Assembly (NCBI RefSeq): GCF_000719955.1
Contig: NZ_JOII01000013.1
Coordinates: forward strand, 104,406-168,405
Direction: 5' to 3'
DNA from: Streptomyces albidoflavus
GTDB lineage: Bacteria > Actinomycetota > Actinomycetes > Streptomycetales > Streptomycetaceae
DNA: 64,000 nucleotides
Shown: positions 52,331-60,114 of the stretch, piece after piece
How the letters are laid out: each line of letters starts with the position of its first letter
How positions within the stretch are numbered: the first letter of the stretch is position 1
Program-made: the position numbers and the translations under genes
The notes under the pieces: model-generated
Database searches by the model: none
The model's input: the letters and a program-made list of their open reading frames with translations, nothing else
Told to the model about the DNA's origin: nothing

Positions 52331-52924
52331 ATGGCAGCAACACCCCGGGGGACCTCCCCCGTACCCCCGGACGCACGTCCGCGACTGACCGTGCTCTCCG
52401 GCCCCTCCGGGGTCGGCAAGAGCACGGTCGTCGCTCATATGCGCAAGGAGCACCCCGAGGTCTGGCTCTCGGTCTCCGCCACCACGCGCAAGCCCCGGCC
52501 GGGCGAAAAGCACGGAGTCCAGTACTTCTTCGTCTCGGACGAGGAGTTCGACAAGCTGATCGCCAACGGCGAGCTGCTCGAATGGGCCGAGTTCGCCGGC
52601 AACCGCTACGGCACGCCCCGGCGCGCCGTGCTGGACCGCCTGGAGGCCGGTGAGCCGGTCCTGCTGGAGATCGACCTCCAGGGCGCCCGGCAGGTCAAGG
52701 AGTCGATGGCCGACGCGCAGCTGGTCTTCCTCGCCCCGCCGAGCTGGGAAGAACTGGTCCGCCGCCTCACCGGGCGCGGCACCGAGTCGGCCGAGGTGAT
52801 CGAGCGCCGTCTGGCGGCCGCCAGGATCGAACTGGCCGCCGAGGCGGAGTTCGACACCACCCTGGTCAACACCTCCGTCGAGGCGGTCGCCGTCGAGCTG
52901 CTAGCCTTGATGGAGATTCTCTGA
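52331..52924 (+). CDS. gmk: Guanylate kinase
   Basis: A 197-aa P-loop kinase (GMP to GDP). Walker A is [10 protein letters not shown] (23-32), the GMP-binding part is [12 protein letters not shown] and [11 protein letters not shown], followed by [11 protein letters not shown]. The ATG has no Shine-Dalgarno sequence, and the only visible -10-like element (around 52319-52324, AATAAT) lies about six bases upstream, so translation may be leaderless. It sits next to the sIHF gene and rpoZ, as in other actinobacteria. Confidence 0.96.
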   Translation: MAATPRGTSPVPPDARPRLTVLSGPSGVGKSTVVAHMRKEHPEVWLSVSATTRKPRPGEKHGVQYFFVSDEEFDKLIANGELLEWAEFAGNRYGTPRRAVLDRLEAGEPVLLEIDLQGARQVKESMADAQLVFLAPPSWEELVRRLTGRGTESAEVIERRLAAARIELAAEAEFDTTLVNTSVEAVAVELLALMEIL

Positions 52925-53062
52925 TCCATCGTGTGATTCATTGTGATCCCCTGCCCCACCGTCGGTGAGGCCCCTGATCCCGGCACCCGCCCCGCGGGCC
53001 GCGCCGGAGACCGGACCGCGACGGCGGGCAGTCCCCCAGAAGTTTCTTCGGAAGGCTAGAGA

Positions 53063-53335
53063 GTGTCCTCTCCCATCACCACGCCCGAGGGCATCATCAA
53101 CCCGCCGATCGACGAGCTGCTTGAGGCCACGGACTCCAAGTACAGCCTCGTGATCTACGCGGCCAAGCGCGCCCGTCAGATCAACGCCTACTACTCGCAG
53201 CTCGGCGAGGGCCTGCTGGAGTACGTCGGTCCGCTGGTGGACACCCACGTGCACGAGAAGCCCCTGTCGATCGCGCTCCGCGAGATCAACGCCGGCCTGC
53301 TGACCTCCGAGGCCGTCGAGGGCCCCGTCCAGTAA
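53063..53335 (+). CDS. rpoZ: RNA polymerase omega subunit
   Basis: A 90-aa subunit that assists beta-prime folding and assembly. The conserved block is [28 protein letters not shown]; the C-terminus [10 protein letters not shown] is family-typical. GTG 53063 is preceded by GGAAGG. It follows gmk, the usual order, and is ended by a very long hairpin. Confidence 0.95.
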   Translation: MSSPITTPEGIINPPIDELLEATDSKYSLVIYAAKRARQINAYYSQLGEGLLEYVGPLVDTHVHEKPLSIALREINAGLLTSEAVEGPVQ

Positions 53336-53363
53336 GACCTGGTCGGCGGCGTCACCGCACCCG

Positions 53364-53406
53364 CACACCACGGGCCCGGCAGCACTGCTGCCGGGCCCGT
53401 GGTGTG
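53364..53406 (+). terminator. Very long terminator hairpin after rpoZ
   Basis: A perfect 20-bp stem (53364-53383 with 53387-53406) with a 3-nt loop, followed by TGTCAT. It begins 28 nt after the rpoZ stop. Confidence 0.9.
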
Positions 53407-53502
53407 TCATAGGGTGCCAGGCGGCCCCGTACCCGGGGCCCGGGCCCCCGGAAGCCCCGATCGAGGCGTCCGGAGCCGAGACACGACAGGCGAGGAGACG
53501 TG

Positions 53503-54750
53503 GTGGCGGACGACGTGGCGGCAGCCGACGGGACGCGGGGCGGCGGACGGGACGGACTCAGGGTCGTCCTCGGGGTCACCGGCGGCATCGCCGCCTACAA
53601 GGCGTGCGAGCTGCTGCGCAGGTTCACCGAGGCCGGCCATGCGGTCCGGGTGGTGCCCACCGCCTCCGCGCTCCACTTCGTCGGCGCCCCGACCTGGGCG
53701 GCCCTCTCCGGGCAGCCCGTCTCCACCGAGGTCTGGGACGACGTGCACGAGGTCCCGCACGTCCGCATCGGCCAGCAGGCCGACCTCGTCGTCGTCGCCC
53801 CGGCCACCGCCGACGTCCTCGCCAAGGCCGCCCACGGCCTCGCCGACGACCTGCTCACCAACACCCTGCTGACCGCCCGCTGCCCGGTGGTCTTCGCCCC
53901 CGCGATGCACACCGAGATGTGGGAGCACCCCGCCACCCGGGAGAACGTCGCCACCCTGCGCCGCCGCGGCGCCGTCGTGATCGAACCGGCCGTCGGCCGC
54001 CTCACCGGCGCCGACAGCGGCAAGGGCCGGCTGCCCGACCCCGGCGAGATCTACGAACTCTGCCTGCGGGTCGGCGAGCGCGGCACCGCCGACCGCGACC
54101 TGGCCGGACGCCACGTCGTCGTCAGCGCCGGCGGCACCCGCGAGCCGCTCGACCCGGTCCGCTTCCTCGGCAACCGCTCCTCCGGCAAGCAGGGGTACGC
54201 CCTGGCCCGCACCGCCGCCGCCCGCGGCGCCCGGGTGACGCTGCTCTCGGCCAACGCCGCCCTGCCCGACCCGGCCGGGGTCGACGTCGTCCACGTCACC
54301 ACGGCGAGGGAACTGCGCGACGCCGTCCGGCAGGCCGCGGGCACGGCCGACGCCGTGGTGATGGCCGCGGCCGTGGCCGACTTCCGGCCCGCCGCCTACG
54401 CCACCGGGAAGATCAAGAAGCAGGAGGGCAAGGAGCCCGAGCCGGTCGCGCTGGTCCGCAACCCGGACATCCTGGCCGAGCTGGCCGCCGACCGGGCCCG
54501 GCCCGGCCAGCTGATCGTCGGCTTCGCCGCCGAGACCGACGACATCCTCGCCAACGGCCGGGCCAAGCTCCGCCGCAAGGGGTGCGACCTGCTGGTGGTC
54601 AACGAGGTCGGCGAGAACAAGACCTTCGGGGCCGAGGAGAGCGAGGCCGTGGTCCTCGCCGCGGACGGCAGCGAGACCCCCGTCCCGTACGGCCGTAAGG
54701 AGAACCTCGCCGACACGGTGTGGGACCTGGTGGCCAACCGCCTGGGATGA
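53503..54750 (+). CDS. coaBC: Bifunctional phosphopantothenoylcysteine decarboxylase/synthase
   Basis: A 415-aa coenzyme A enzyme. The N-terminal flavin decarboxylase half has LGVTGGIAAYKACELLRR, the catalytic His in EVPHVRIG and APAMHTEMW. The C-terminal synthase half starts near GRHVVVSAGGTREPLDPVRF and includes NRSSGKQG and the dimer/substrate region KIKKQEG. GTG 53503 is chosen because GAGGAG ends five bases upstream; GTG 53500 is too close to it. The substrate-flap sequence GRLTGADSGKGRLPD has Thr where, as I recall, many CoaC proteins have the catalytic Cys. Confidence 0.93.
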   Translation: MADDVAAADGTRGGGRDGLRVVLGVTGGIAAYKACELLRRFTEAGHAVRVVPTASALHFVGAPTWAALSGQPVSTEVWDDVHEVPHVRIGQQADLVVVAPATADVLAKAAHGLADDLLTNTLLTARCPVVFAPAMHTEMWEHPATRENVATLRRRGAVVIEPAVGRLTGADSGKGRLPDPGEIYELCLRVGERGTADRDLAGRHVVVSAGGTREPLDPVRFLGNRSSGKQGYALARTAAARGARVTLLSANAALPDPAGVDVVHVTTARELRDAVRQAAGTADAVVMAAAVADFRPAAYATGKIKKQEGKEPEPVALVRNPDILAELAADRARPGQLIVGFAAETDDILANGRAKLRRKGCDLLVVNEVGENKTFGAEESEAVVLAADGSETPVPYGRKENLADTVWDLVANRLG

Positions 54751-54764
54751 GTGCCAGACTCCCC

Positions 54765-54790
54765 CCACCAGGTCTGTCCGAACCTGGTGG
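54765..54790 (+). terminator. Terminator of coaBC
   Basis: A perfect 9-bp stem (54765-54773 with 54782-54790) with an 8-nt loop, 14 nt after the coaBC stop. Confidence 0.75.
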
Positions 54791-54916
54791 AAACGGTACG
54801 AATGGCCGCCTGTGAGGGAGACATTCCGTATCGATCAAGGCCGTGCCGCTGGTCACAGAGCTCCCAAGAGGCGAGACAACTGGCCCGGCGGCGCGTTGTG
54901 ACCGATAAACTGCCGT

Positions 54917-54950
54917 CGGACCGTGCCGGGCGCAGCTCCCGGACGGTCCG
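54917..54950 (+). promoter_or_regulatory. Hairpin in the metK leader
   Basis: A perfect 8-bp stem (54917-54924 with 54943-54950) continuing into CCGGG/CCCGG with a small internal offset. It ends 41 nt before the metK GTG. A TAAACT element (54906-54911) lies just upstream. It could be a terminator or a control element; no known SAM-riboswitch pattern was recognised. Confidence 0.4.
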
Positions 54951-54991
54951 GCCATGATCAGCCAGCAGCCGCTGCAACCACAGGGAGCGAT

Positions 54992-56215
54992 GTGTCCCGC
55001 CGTCTCTTCACCTCGGAGTCCGTGACCGAGGGTCACCCCGACAAGATCGCTGACCAGATCAGCGACACGATCCTCGACGCGCTGCTGCGGGAGGACCCCT
55101 CCTCCCGCGTCGCCGTGGAGACGTTGATCACCACCGGCCTCGTGCACGTCGCCGGTGAGGTCACGACCAAGGCCTACGCGCCGATCGCGCAGCTCGTGCG
55201 CGAGAAGATCCTGGAGATCGGCTACGACTCCTCCAAGAAGGGCTTCGACGGCGCCTCCTGCGGAGTCTCCGTCTCCATCGGCTCCCAGTCGCCCGACATC
55301 GCGCAGGGTGTCGACGCGGCGTACGAGCATCGGGTCGGAGGTGCCGCCGAAGGTGAAGAAGAAGACGAGCTGGACCGGCAGGGCGCGGGCGACCAGGGCC
55401 TGATGTTCGGCTACGCCTGCGACGAGACGCCCGAGCTCATGCCGCTCCCGATCCACCTGGCGCACCGGCTCTCGCGCCGCCTCTCCGAGGTCCGCAAGAA
55501 CGGCACCATCCCCTACCTGCGCCCGGACGGGAAGACCCAGGTCACCATCGAGTACGACGGTGACAAGGCCGCCCGCCTCGACACGGTCGTCGTCTCCTCG
55601 CAGCACGCCTCCGACATCGACCTCGACTCGCTGCTGGCACCCGACATCCGCGAGTTCGTCGTGGAGCCGGAGCTGAAGGCGCTCCTGGACGACGGCATCA
55701 AGCTGGACACCGAGGGCTACCGCCTGCTGGTCAACCCGACCGGCCGCTTCGAGATCGGCGGCCCGATGGGCGACGCCGGCCTCACCGGCCGCAAGATCAT
55801 CATCGACACCTACGGCGGCATGGCCCGCCACGGGGGCGGTGCCTTCTCCGGCAAGGACCCGTCCAAGGTCGACCGCTCGGCCGCCTACGCCATGCGCTGG
55901 GTCGCCAAGAACGTCGTCGCCGCCGGTCTGGCCTCGCGCTGCGAGGTCCAGGTCGCCTACGCCATCGGCAAGGCCGAGCCGGTCGGCCTCTTCGTCGAGA
56001 CCTTCGGCACCGCCACCGTCGACCCCGAGAAGATCGAGAGCGCCATCAGCGAGGTCTTCGACCTCCGCCCGGCCGCGATCATCCGCGACCTCGACCTCCT
56101 CCGCCCCATCTACGCCAAGACGGCCGCCTACGGCCACTTCGGCCGCGCCCTCCCCGAGTTCACCTGGGAGCAGCCGACCCGCGTCGAGGCCCTGCGCAAG
56201 GCCGCGGGGGTCTGA
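54992..56215 (+). CDS. metK: S-adenosylmethionine synthetase
   Basis: A 407-aa enzyme making S-adenosylmethionine from methionine and ATP. Motifs: [15 protein letters not shown] at the N-terminus, [15 protein letters not shown], and [22 protein letters not shown] 54992 gives the conserved [18 protein letters not shown] start, with AGGGAG upstream. An acidic loop ([15 protein letters not shown]) before the active-site motif is typical of Streptomyces. SAM level influences antibiotic production and sporulation. In S. coelicolor priA is the next gene; here a four-gene block lies between. Confidence 0.97.
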   Translation: MSRRLFTSESVTEGHPDKIADQISDTILDALLREDPSSRVAVETLITTGLVHVAGEVTTKAYAPIAQLVREKILEIGYDSSKKGFDGASCGVSVSIGSQSPDIAQGVDAAYEHRVGGAAEGEEEDELDRQGAGDQGLMFGYACDETPELMPLPIHLAHRLSRRLSEVRKNGTIPYLRPDGKTQVTIEYDGDKAARLDTVVVSSQHASDIDLDSLLAPDIREFVVEPELKALLDDGIKLDTEGYRLLVNPTGRFEIGGPMGDAGLTGRKIIIDTYGGMARHGGGAFSGKDPSKVDRSAAYAMRWVAKNVVAAGLASRCEVQVAYAIGKAEPVGLFVETFGTATVDPEKIESAISEVFDLRPAAIIRDLDLLRPIYAKTAAYGHFGRALPEFTWEQPTRVEALRKAAGV

Positions 56216-56234
56216 CCCGCGCGGAGTGACGTGG

Positions 56235-56272
56235 CTGAGGCCCGGCTTCCCTTCGGGGGTGCCGGGCCTCAG
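56235..56272. terminator. Terminator of metK with UUCG tetraloop
   Basis: A perfect 12-bp stem (56235-56246 with 56261-56272); the interior continues as CCC-TTCG-GGG with a stable UUCG tetraloop. It lies 19 nt after the metK stop and just 12 nt from the 3' end of the converging minus-strand operon, so it may serve both. Confidence 0.85.
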
Positions 56273-56284
56273 TCGTGTCAGGGG

Positions 56285-57388
56285 TCATTCCGGGTGCGGG
56301 CCCACACCGTTCACGGCGGGCGTCGGGCCGTCGCCGTTCGGCGAGGGGGCGGGAACGTCAGGAGCCGCGGCCTCCTCCTCGGTGCGCCGGATGCTCCCGT
56401 ACCGGCGCCGGATCTCCTCGGCGGCTCGGGGGTCCTTCTTCGCCGCCGCGCTCGCCAGCATGTCGACCATCAGCGCGTTCTCGTTCTCGTCCGGGTTGAT
56501 CCCGGTCTCCCGGAAGAAGTCGCCGAGAAGGTCGGCGGCTGTGCGGGGGGCGGACGGGGCCGTGTCCGTCACGCCCCAGACCGGTTCGGACGCGGGTGGT
56601 TCGGTGATCAGTTCGCGCAGCAGATCCGGGATCTCCTCGTTGTTGGCCGCCGACGTGAGCTGCGCAAGGACTCCGAGGTCGTCGACGGTCCGGTCGATCT
56701 GCTCGCCGTTGCGGGTCAGCCACCACACCACGGCGCTGCCGGTGTCCCGCAGTACGTCCGAGTGCAGATACTCCCGGCGGTCCTGCTCGTGGCGTCGTTC
56801 GTGCTCCCAGACCGCCTGCTCCTTGCGGATGGCGGCCAACCGGTCCAGCCGCTCCTGGTCGCTGTCGTCCAGGGCCAGCGTGACCTCCACGGCGTGGGCG
56901 TCCACCAGGTCGTACGGGTCGGGGAGCATGACGGCCAGAGCGGCGCTCAGTTCGTGCTGTACCAGGGAGCAGCGCCCCGGTTCGCTGGTACGGGTGACCT
57001 CCTCGGCACGCTGGACGACCGAGGCTCTGGCCAGCGCGCCACCGTCCATCGGCCGGTCGGGTGCCTCGGGGCGGGGGTACCAGCGCACGGTCGCGGTGAG
57101 CAGGAAGCCGTAGTCCCGTTCCGCGCTGGGCAGCCGCACCCGGGTGAGCTGGATCTCGCGGCGCTCCACCGGGCGTACCGGCAGATCGATCAGAGTGCCC
57201 TCCGGAAAGGGCTCCGCCCGCTGGGCCCGGCCGGTGAAGGCCATACCGGCCAGCAGGGCTCCCGAGAGCAGGGCCGCCACCAGGCCCCAGATCCACAGGG
57301 GCCAGCCCAGGCAGAGGCCCAGGATGACCGCGAGAAGGGTCGCGATGATGCCGAGGAAGCCGAAGACGGTCTTCTGGCCGGTGGTCAT
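56285..57388 (-). CDS. Two-TM protein with possible SPFH-like domain, part of the TIR-STAND block
   Basis: A 367-aa protein I do not recognise by name. Two adjacent TM helices (about 8-28 and 29-52) are followed by a mixed alpha/beta region (75-165), then LVDAHAVEVTLALDDSDQER and a charged helix (RLAAIRKEQAVWEHERRHEQ), ending WWLTRNG. A beta strand leading into a long AE/R-rich helix is the order seen in SPFH/band-7 domains, so a divergent SPFH fold is possible. The C-terminal third is Pro/Glu-rich and probably flexible. ATG overlaps the STAND-like gene's stop (ATGA), with AAGGAGG upstream. Likely the membrane partner of the system. Confidence 0.6.
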   Translation of the reverse strand: MTTGQKTVFGFLGIIATLLAVILGLCLGWPLWIWGLVAALLSGALLAGMAFTGRAQRAEPFPEGTLIDLPVRPVERREIQLTRVRLPSAERDYGFLLTATVRWYPRPEAPDRPMDGGALARASVVQRAEEVTRTSEPGRCSLVQHELSAALAVMLPDPYDLVDAHAVEVTLALDDSDQERLDRLAAIRKEQAVWEHERRHEQDRREYLHSDVLRDTGSAVVWWLTRNGEQIDRTVDDLGVLAQLTSAANNEEIPDLLRELITEPPASEPVWGVTDTAPSAPRTAADLLGDFFRETGINPDENENALMVDMLASAAAKKDPRAAEEIRRRYGSIRRTEEEAAAPDVPAPSPNGDGPTPAVNGVGPHPE

Positions 57389-59298
57389 GGTGCGGTTTCC
57401 TCCTTGGGGCGAGGGGGACGTGGGGACCGGGCTTCGCAGATCAGATGCAGGACCCGGTCCGCGTGCGCGGGCGGGCCGGCCTCGACGGCGGTCAGGTACA
57501 GCGCGTTGAGCGTGGCGTGGTTTCGGCCTGCCGCCCCGATGAGCGAGCGCAGGGTGTCCGCCGCTGCCTCCGGTCCGAGCAGCGGGGCGGCGGCGGGGCG
57601 CCAGCGCTCCGGCTCCGCCCTGCGGAAGACCGACCGCCAGCAGCTCAGGCCGCTCGCGGTGACCGTCCGGGCCAGGAGACTCCTGTCGGCTGCCACCGCG
57701 AGGAAGAGGTCCAGGTCGCTCGGGTACCTGTCAGGGGCATCAAGTCTGCGGCTGAGCCGGTGCAGCAGGTGGTGCAGGGCCTGTGCGTCGTCGCGCACGT
57801 GGTCGAGGAGCGCACGGGTCGCCTCCTGTCCCTCGGGCTCCGAGGCGGCGAGGCGATGCAGGCGGATCAGGGCGGAGCGCGGGTACCGGGTGGCCATGGT
57901 GGTGGCACAGACTCGGGTAAGGACCTGCCGGAGCCCGGGGGTGAGGGTCCGGACGCCCGCCCGGTCGTAGACCCAGCGTCGCCAGGCGGCACCGTTCAGC
58001 GGGTGCTGGACCAGCCGGTCCAGGAGTGCGGTCGCGGCGGTGAGCGAGCCGGTCGTGTCCTGTTCCGCCCAGCCTTCCACCCGCTGCCGCAGGACGCCCT
58101 CCGGTTCGGTGCCGGTCATCAGTTCCGCCACGCGCCCCGCGGCGGTCTCCCGTTCCCGCTCGTGGAGCGCGGGCAGTGCCAGTAGCTGTGGGGCGCAGTC
58201 GAGAAGGACACTCCGCAGATCCGGCCGGTCGCTCCAGAGGTGACGGCAGAGGGCTTCCGACACCTCCTGCTGAGCGAAGGAGTGACGGTCCCCGTCGCGG
58301 TCGGCCTCGATGGTCCGGAGCAGGTGGTGCGTGCCGTTCTGCTCCAGCAGGGGCTGCGGGTCGGCCGGTGTGGCCGTGGCGGTCATCAGGATGCGCGCCG
58401 CTGCGTGCACGGTGTCGGTACGCGCGCCCTCCAGCAGGGCAGTCGCGTAGCAGAAGGCCCGCTCGTGTGCCTTTGTCACCTTGTCCACGATGGCGTCGAC
58501 GGCGGCCTGCGGGTCGGTGAGCGTGCTGAGTGCCTTCTCGCACCACTCGGCGAACAGCTCCGGCGTGTCCGTGATGCCGTGAATGCCGTGCCGGTGGCGT
58601 CCGCGCAACCGGACGACCGCGTGGGCGAGCCGCGCCACGTCGCGCAGGGGCGGTCGTGCCGTGAGGTAGGTGGCCAGGGACTCCGGGACCGGCGAACAGG
58701 CCCGGGTGTCCATGCCCTCACAACGAAGCCGGCGGCGGAGCAGGGCCGTCCGGTCGGGCGGAGCCAGCTGGTGGAGCTGGGAGGCGACATAGTGCGGAAG
58801 TTCCCGGTCGGTATCCGGAAGGAGGACCACCAGGTACCCGGCTTGCTCACGCACCCGTTCCCAGAGTCTCGGGAGTTGCCCGGCCATCTCCTGACGCGCC
58901 GCCTCCTGAGCCGCCGTCAGGTCCAGCAGCAAGCGGTTGCCCGGCTGGATCTGCTCCGGGTCGAGGCTGTGGTGCCCGTTCTCGGCGATGTCCGGGGCCA
59001 GTTCGAACGGCACCTCTTTGCCGGGCAGTTCACCGAGCAGGACCCTCCCGGTCGTCTGGCGCCCGCTGCCGTCGGGGCCGGTGAGCACGACCAGCCGGTC
59101 GCGGGCCAGGGTGTCGTACGCCGCGTTGGCGGCGGCGGGCCGGACGAAGCGCCGCATGTGGAAGTGCAGCTCTTCGCGGGCGAGCCGCCGGGGCGGCTTC
59201 CGGGGCGGGGGCACCGGGCCCACGAAGATGTTCCCGGGCCCGGTGTGGACGAACGAGGCGGTGCCGACGTCGGTCCGGGTCGCCCCCGCCTGGGTCAC
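57385..59298 (-). CDS. STAND-like P-loop protein with N-terminal RHIM/BASS-like motif
   Basis: A 637-aa candidate sensor/signal NTPase. Residues 17-23 (VHTGPGN) match a motif in the TIR partner. A P-loop-like strand at 69-85 reads VVLTGPDGSGRQTTGRVLL with Arg80-Gln81 where Lys-Ser/Thr is expected, so nucleotide binding may be weak or altered. LLLDLT (123-128) could be Walker B and YLVVLLPD a following strand. From about 190 to the end it is helical, with repeated Leu/Ala-rich helices that could be a ligand-sensing superstructure. GTG 59298 overlaps the TIR stop (GTGA). STAND assignment is inference from layout and context. Confidence 0.6.
   Translation of the reverse strand: MTQAGATRTDVGTASFVHTGPGNIFVGPVPPPRKPPRRLAREELHFHMRRFVRPAAANAAYDTLARDRLVVLTGPDGSGRQTTGRVLLGELPGKEVPFELAPDIAENGHHSLDPEQIQPGNRLLLDLTAAQEAARQEMAGQLPRLWERVREQAGYLVVLLPDTDRELPHYVASQLHQLAPPDRTALLRRRLRCEGMDTRACSPVPESLATYLTARPPLRDVARLAHAVVRLRGRHRHGIHGITDTPELFAEWCEKALSTLTDPQAAVDAIVDKVTKAHERAFCYATALLEGARTDTVHAAARILMTATATPADPQPLLEQNGTHHLLRTIEADRDGDRHSFAQQEVSEALCRHLWSDRPDLRSVLLDCAPQLLALPALHERERETAAGRVAELMTGTEPEGVLRQRVEGWAEQDTTGSLTAATALLDRLVQHPLNGAAWRRWVYDRAGVRTLTPGLRQVLTRVCATTMATRYPRSALIRLHRLAASEPEGQEATRALLDHVRDDAQALHHLLHRLSRRLDAPDRYPSDLDLFLAVAADRSLLARTVTASGLSCWRSVFRRAEPERWRPAAAPLLGPEAAADTLRSLIGAAGRNHATLNALYLTAVEAGPPAHADRVLHLICEARSPRPPRPKEETAP
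59230..59250 (-). other. RHIM/BASS-like motif VHTGPGN in the STAND-like protein
   Basis: Codes for residues 17-23, VHTGPGN. It matches the spacing of the RHIM core (V/I-Q-V/I/L-G-x-x-N) with His for Gln and Thr for the hydrophobic residue, and differs from the TIR-tail copy at one residue. Confidence 0.5.
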
Positions 59299-60050
59299 CT
59301 CTTCTCCTGGTCGGCGGTGCGGTTGCCGAAGCTGTTGTGGACCGTGCCGTGGTTGTCGGCGGTGTAGTTGACGGGGCCGTCGCCGGAGAACTGGGGGAGG
59401 TGCTGGTTGCCGGAGCCGGTGTGTACGGAGCCGGTGGCGGCGTGGAAGTGCGTGGTGGTGGAGCCGGCTCCGGTCGAGCCGTTCACCGTGGTGCTGATGT
59501 CGCCGGCGCTGCCCGCCTGCACGGCGGACACGCCCTCGACCTCCCGCATCCGGTTGGCGGTGGTCTCGGTCGCCTGGGCGCGCTCCTCCTCCGCGTCGGC
59601 AAAGGCGGGAACCACCTTGGTGAGCGCCTGGAGGATGGCCGGTACGTCGTACTCGGCCCGGTGCGCCTCGTACGTGAGGCACTGGCGGTCGGCGACCGAG
59701 GCCAGCTCCGGCGGCAGGTCCGCCCTGGCGGGCCGTGCGGTGCCCCGGCCGAGCAGCACGGGCACGATGAGGACGTCGTTGCGGAGGGCTTCCAGGATTT
59801 CCTCGCGCACCCAGTCGCCCTCCCGCCACAACTCGGGCCGCGCCGACCAACCCGGGCCGGCCAGCACGAGCAGGACCTCACAGGCGCGTACGTTCTCGCG
59901 CAGTTCCTCCTGGAAGGTGCGGCCGAGGCTGATGGAACGGCCGTCGCGGAACGAGGCGTTGTCGCCGAACCGCTGGCGGAGCGCGTCGTCCAGATGGGCC
60001 GACGCCTGTTCCCCGTCGCCGGTCCGGTAGTTGATGAAGACATGGGGCAT
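59295..60050 (-). CDS. TIR-domain effector with C-terminal RHIM/BASS-like tail
   Basis: A 251-aa protein. The TIR domain spans 1 to about 150: VFINYRTGDGE (strand A), FRDGRSISLGRTFQEEL (BB region), [13 protein letters not shown], then DWVREEIL (79-86). DWVxxEI is the catalytic helix signature of NAD-cleaving TIR proteins such as SARM1, with Glu84 the expected nucleophile-supporting residue. A coiled linker (150-172) leads to a Gly/Asn/His/Thr-rich tail containing VHTGSGN (209-215) and a looser VHNSFGN (237-243). Expected action: NAD+ depletion on activation. ATG with GGAGAGG upstream; the stop overlaps the STAND-like gene's GTG. Confidence 0.8.
   Translation of the reverse strand: MPHVFINYRTGDGEQASAHLDDALRQRFGDNASFRDGRSISLGRTFQEELRENVRACEVLLVLAGPGWSARPELWREGDWVREEILEALRNDVLIVPVLLGRGTARPARADLPPELASVADRQCLTYEAHRAEYDVPAILQALTKVVPAFADAEEERAQATETTANRMREVEGVSAVQAGSAGDISTTVNGSTGAGSTTTHFHAATGSVHTGSGNQHLPQFSGDGPVNYTADNHGTVHNSFGNRTADQEKR
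59406..59426 (-). other. RHIM/BASS-like motif VHTGSGN in the TIR protein tail
   Basis: Codes for residues 209-215 of the TIR protein. It is the counterpart of the motif at the N-terminus of the neighbouring STAND-like protein and lies in a low-complexity tail after the TIR domain, the position expected for an amyloid-type adaptor motif in an effector. Confidence 0.5.
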
Positions 60051-60114
60051 GGCGGATCGCCTCTCCAGAGGATGGGATGGGTGAGAGAAGTACCTACGGG
60101 GGAAGCGCGCGGCG

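Noticed and set aside
54751..54991. SAM riboswitch before metK
   Set aside because: The leader was inspected for the S-box pattern and other SAM motifs; only simple hairpins are visible.
57385..59850. Longer N-terminus for the STAND-like protein starting near 59850
   Set aside because: The extra ~184 residues are the TIR gene read in another frame. The GTG at 59298 overlaps the TIR stop in the standard GTGA arrangement.
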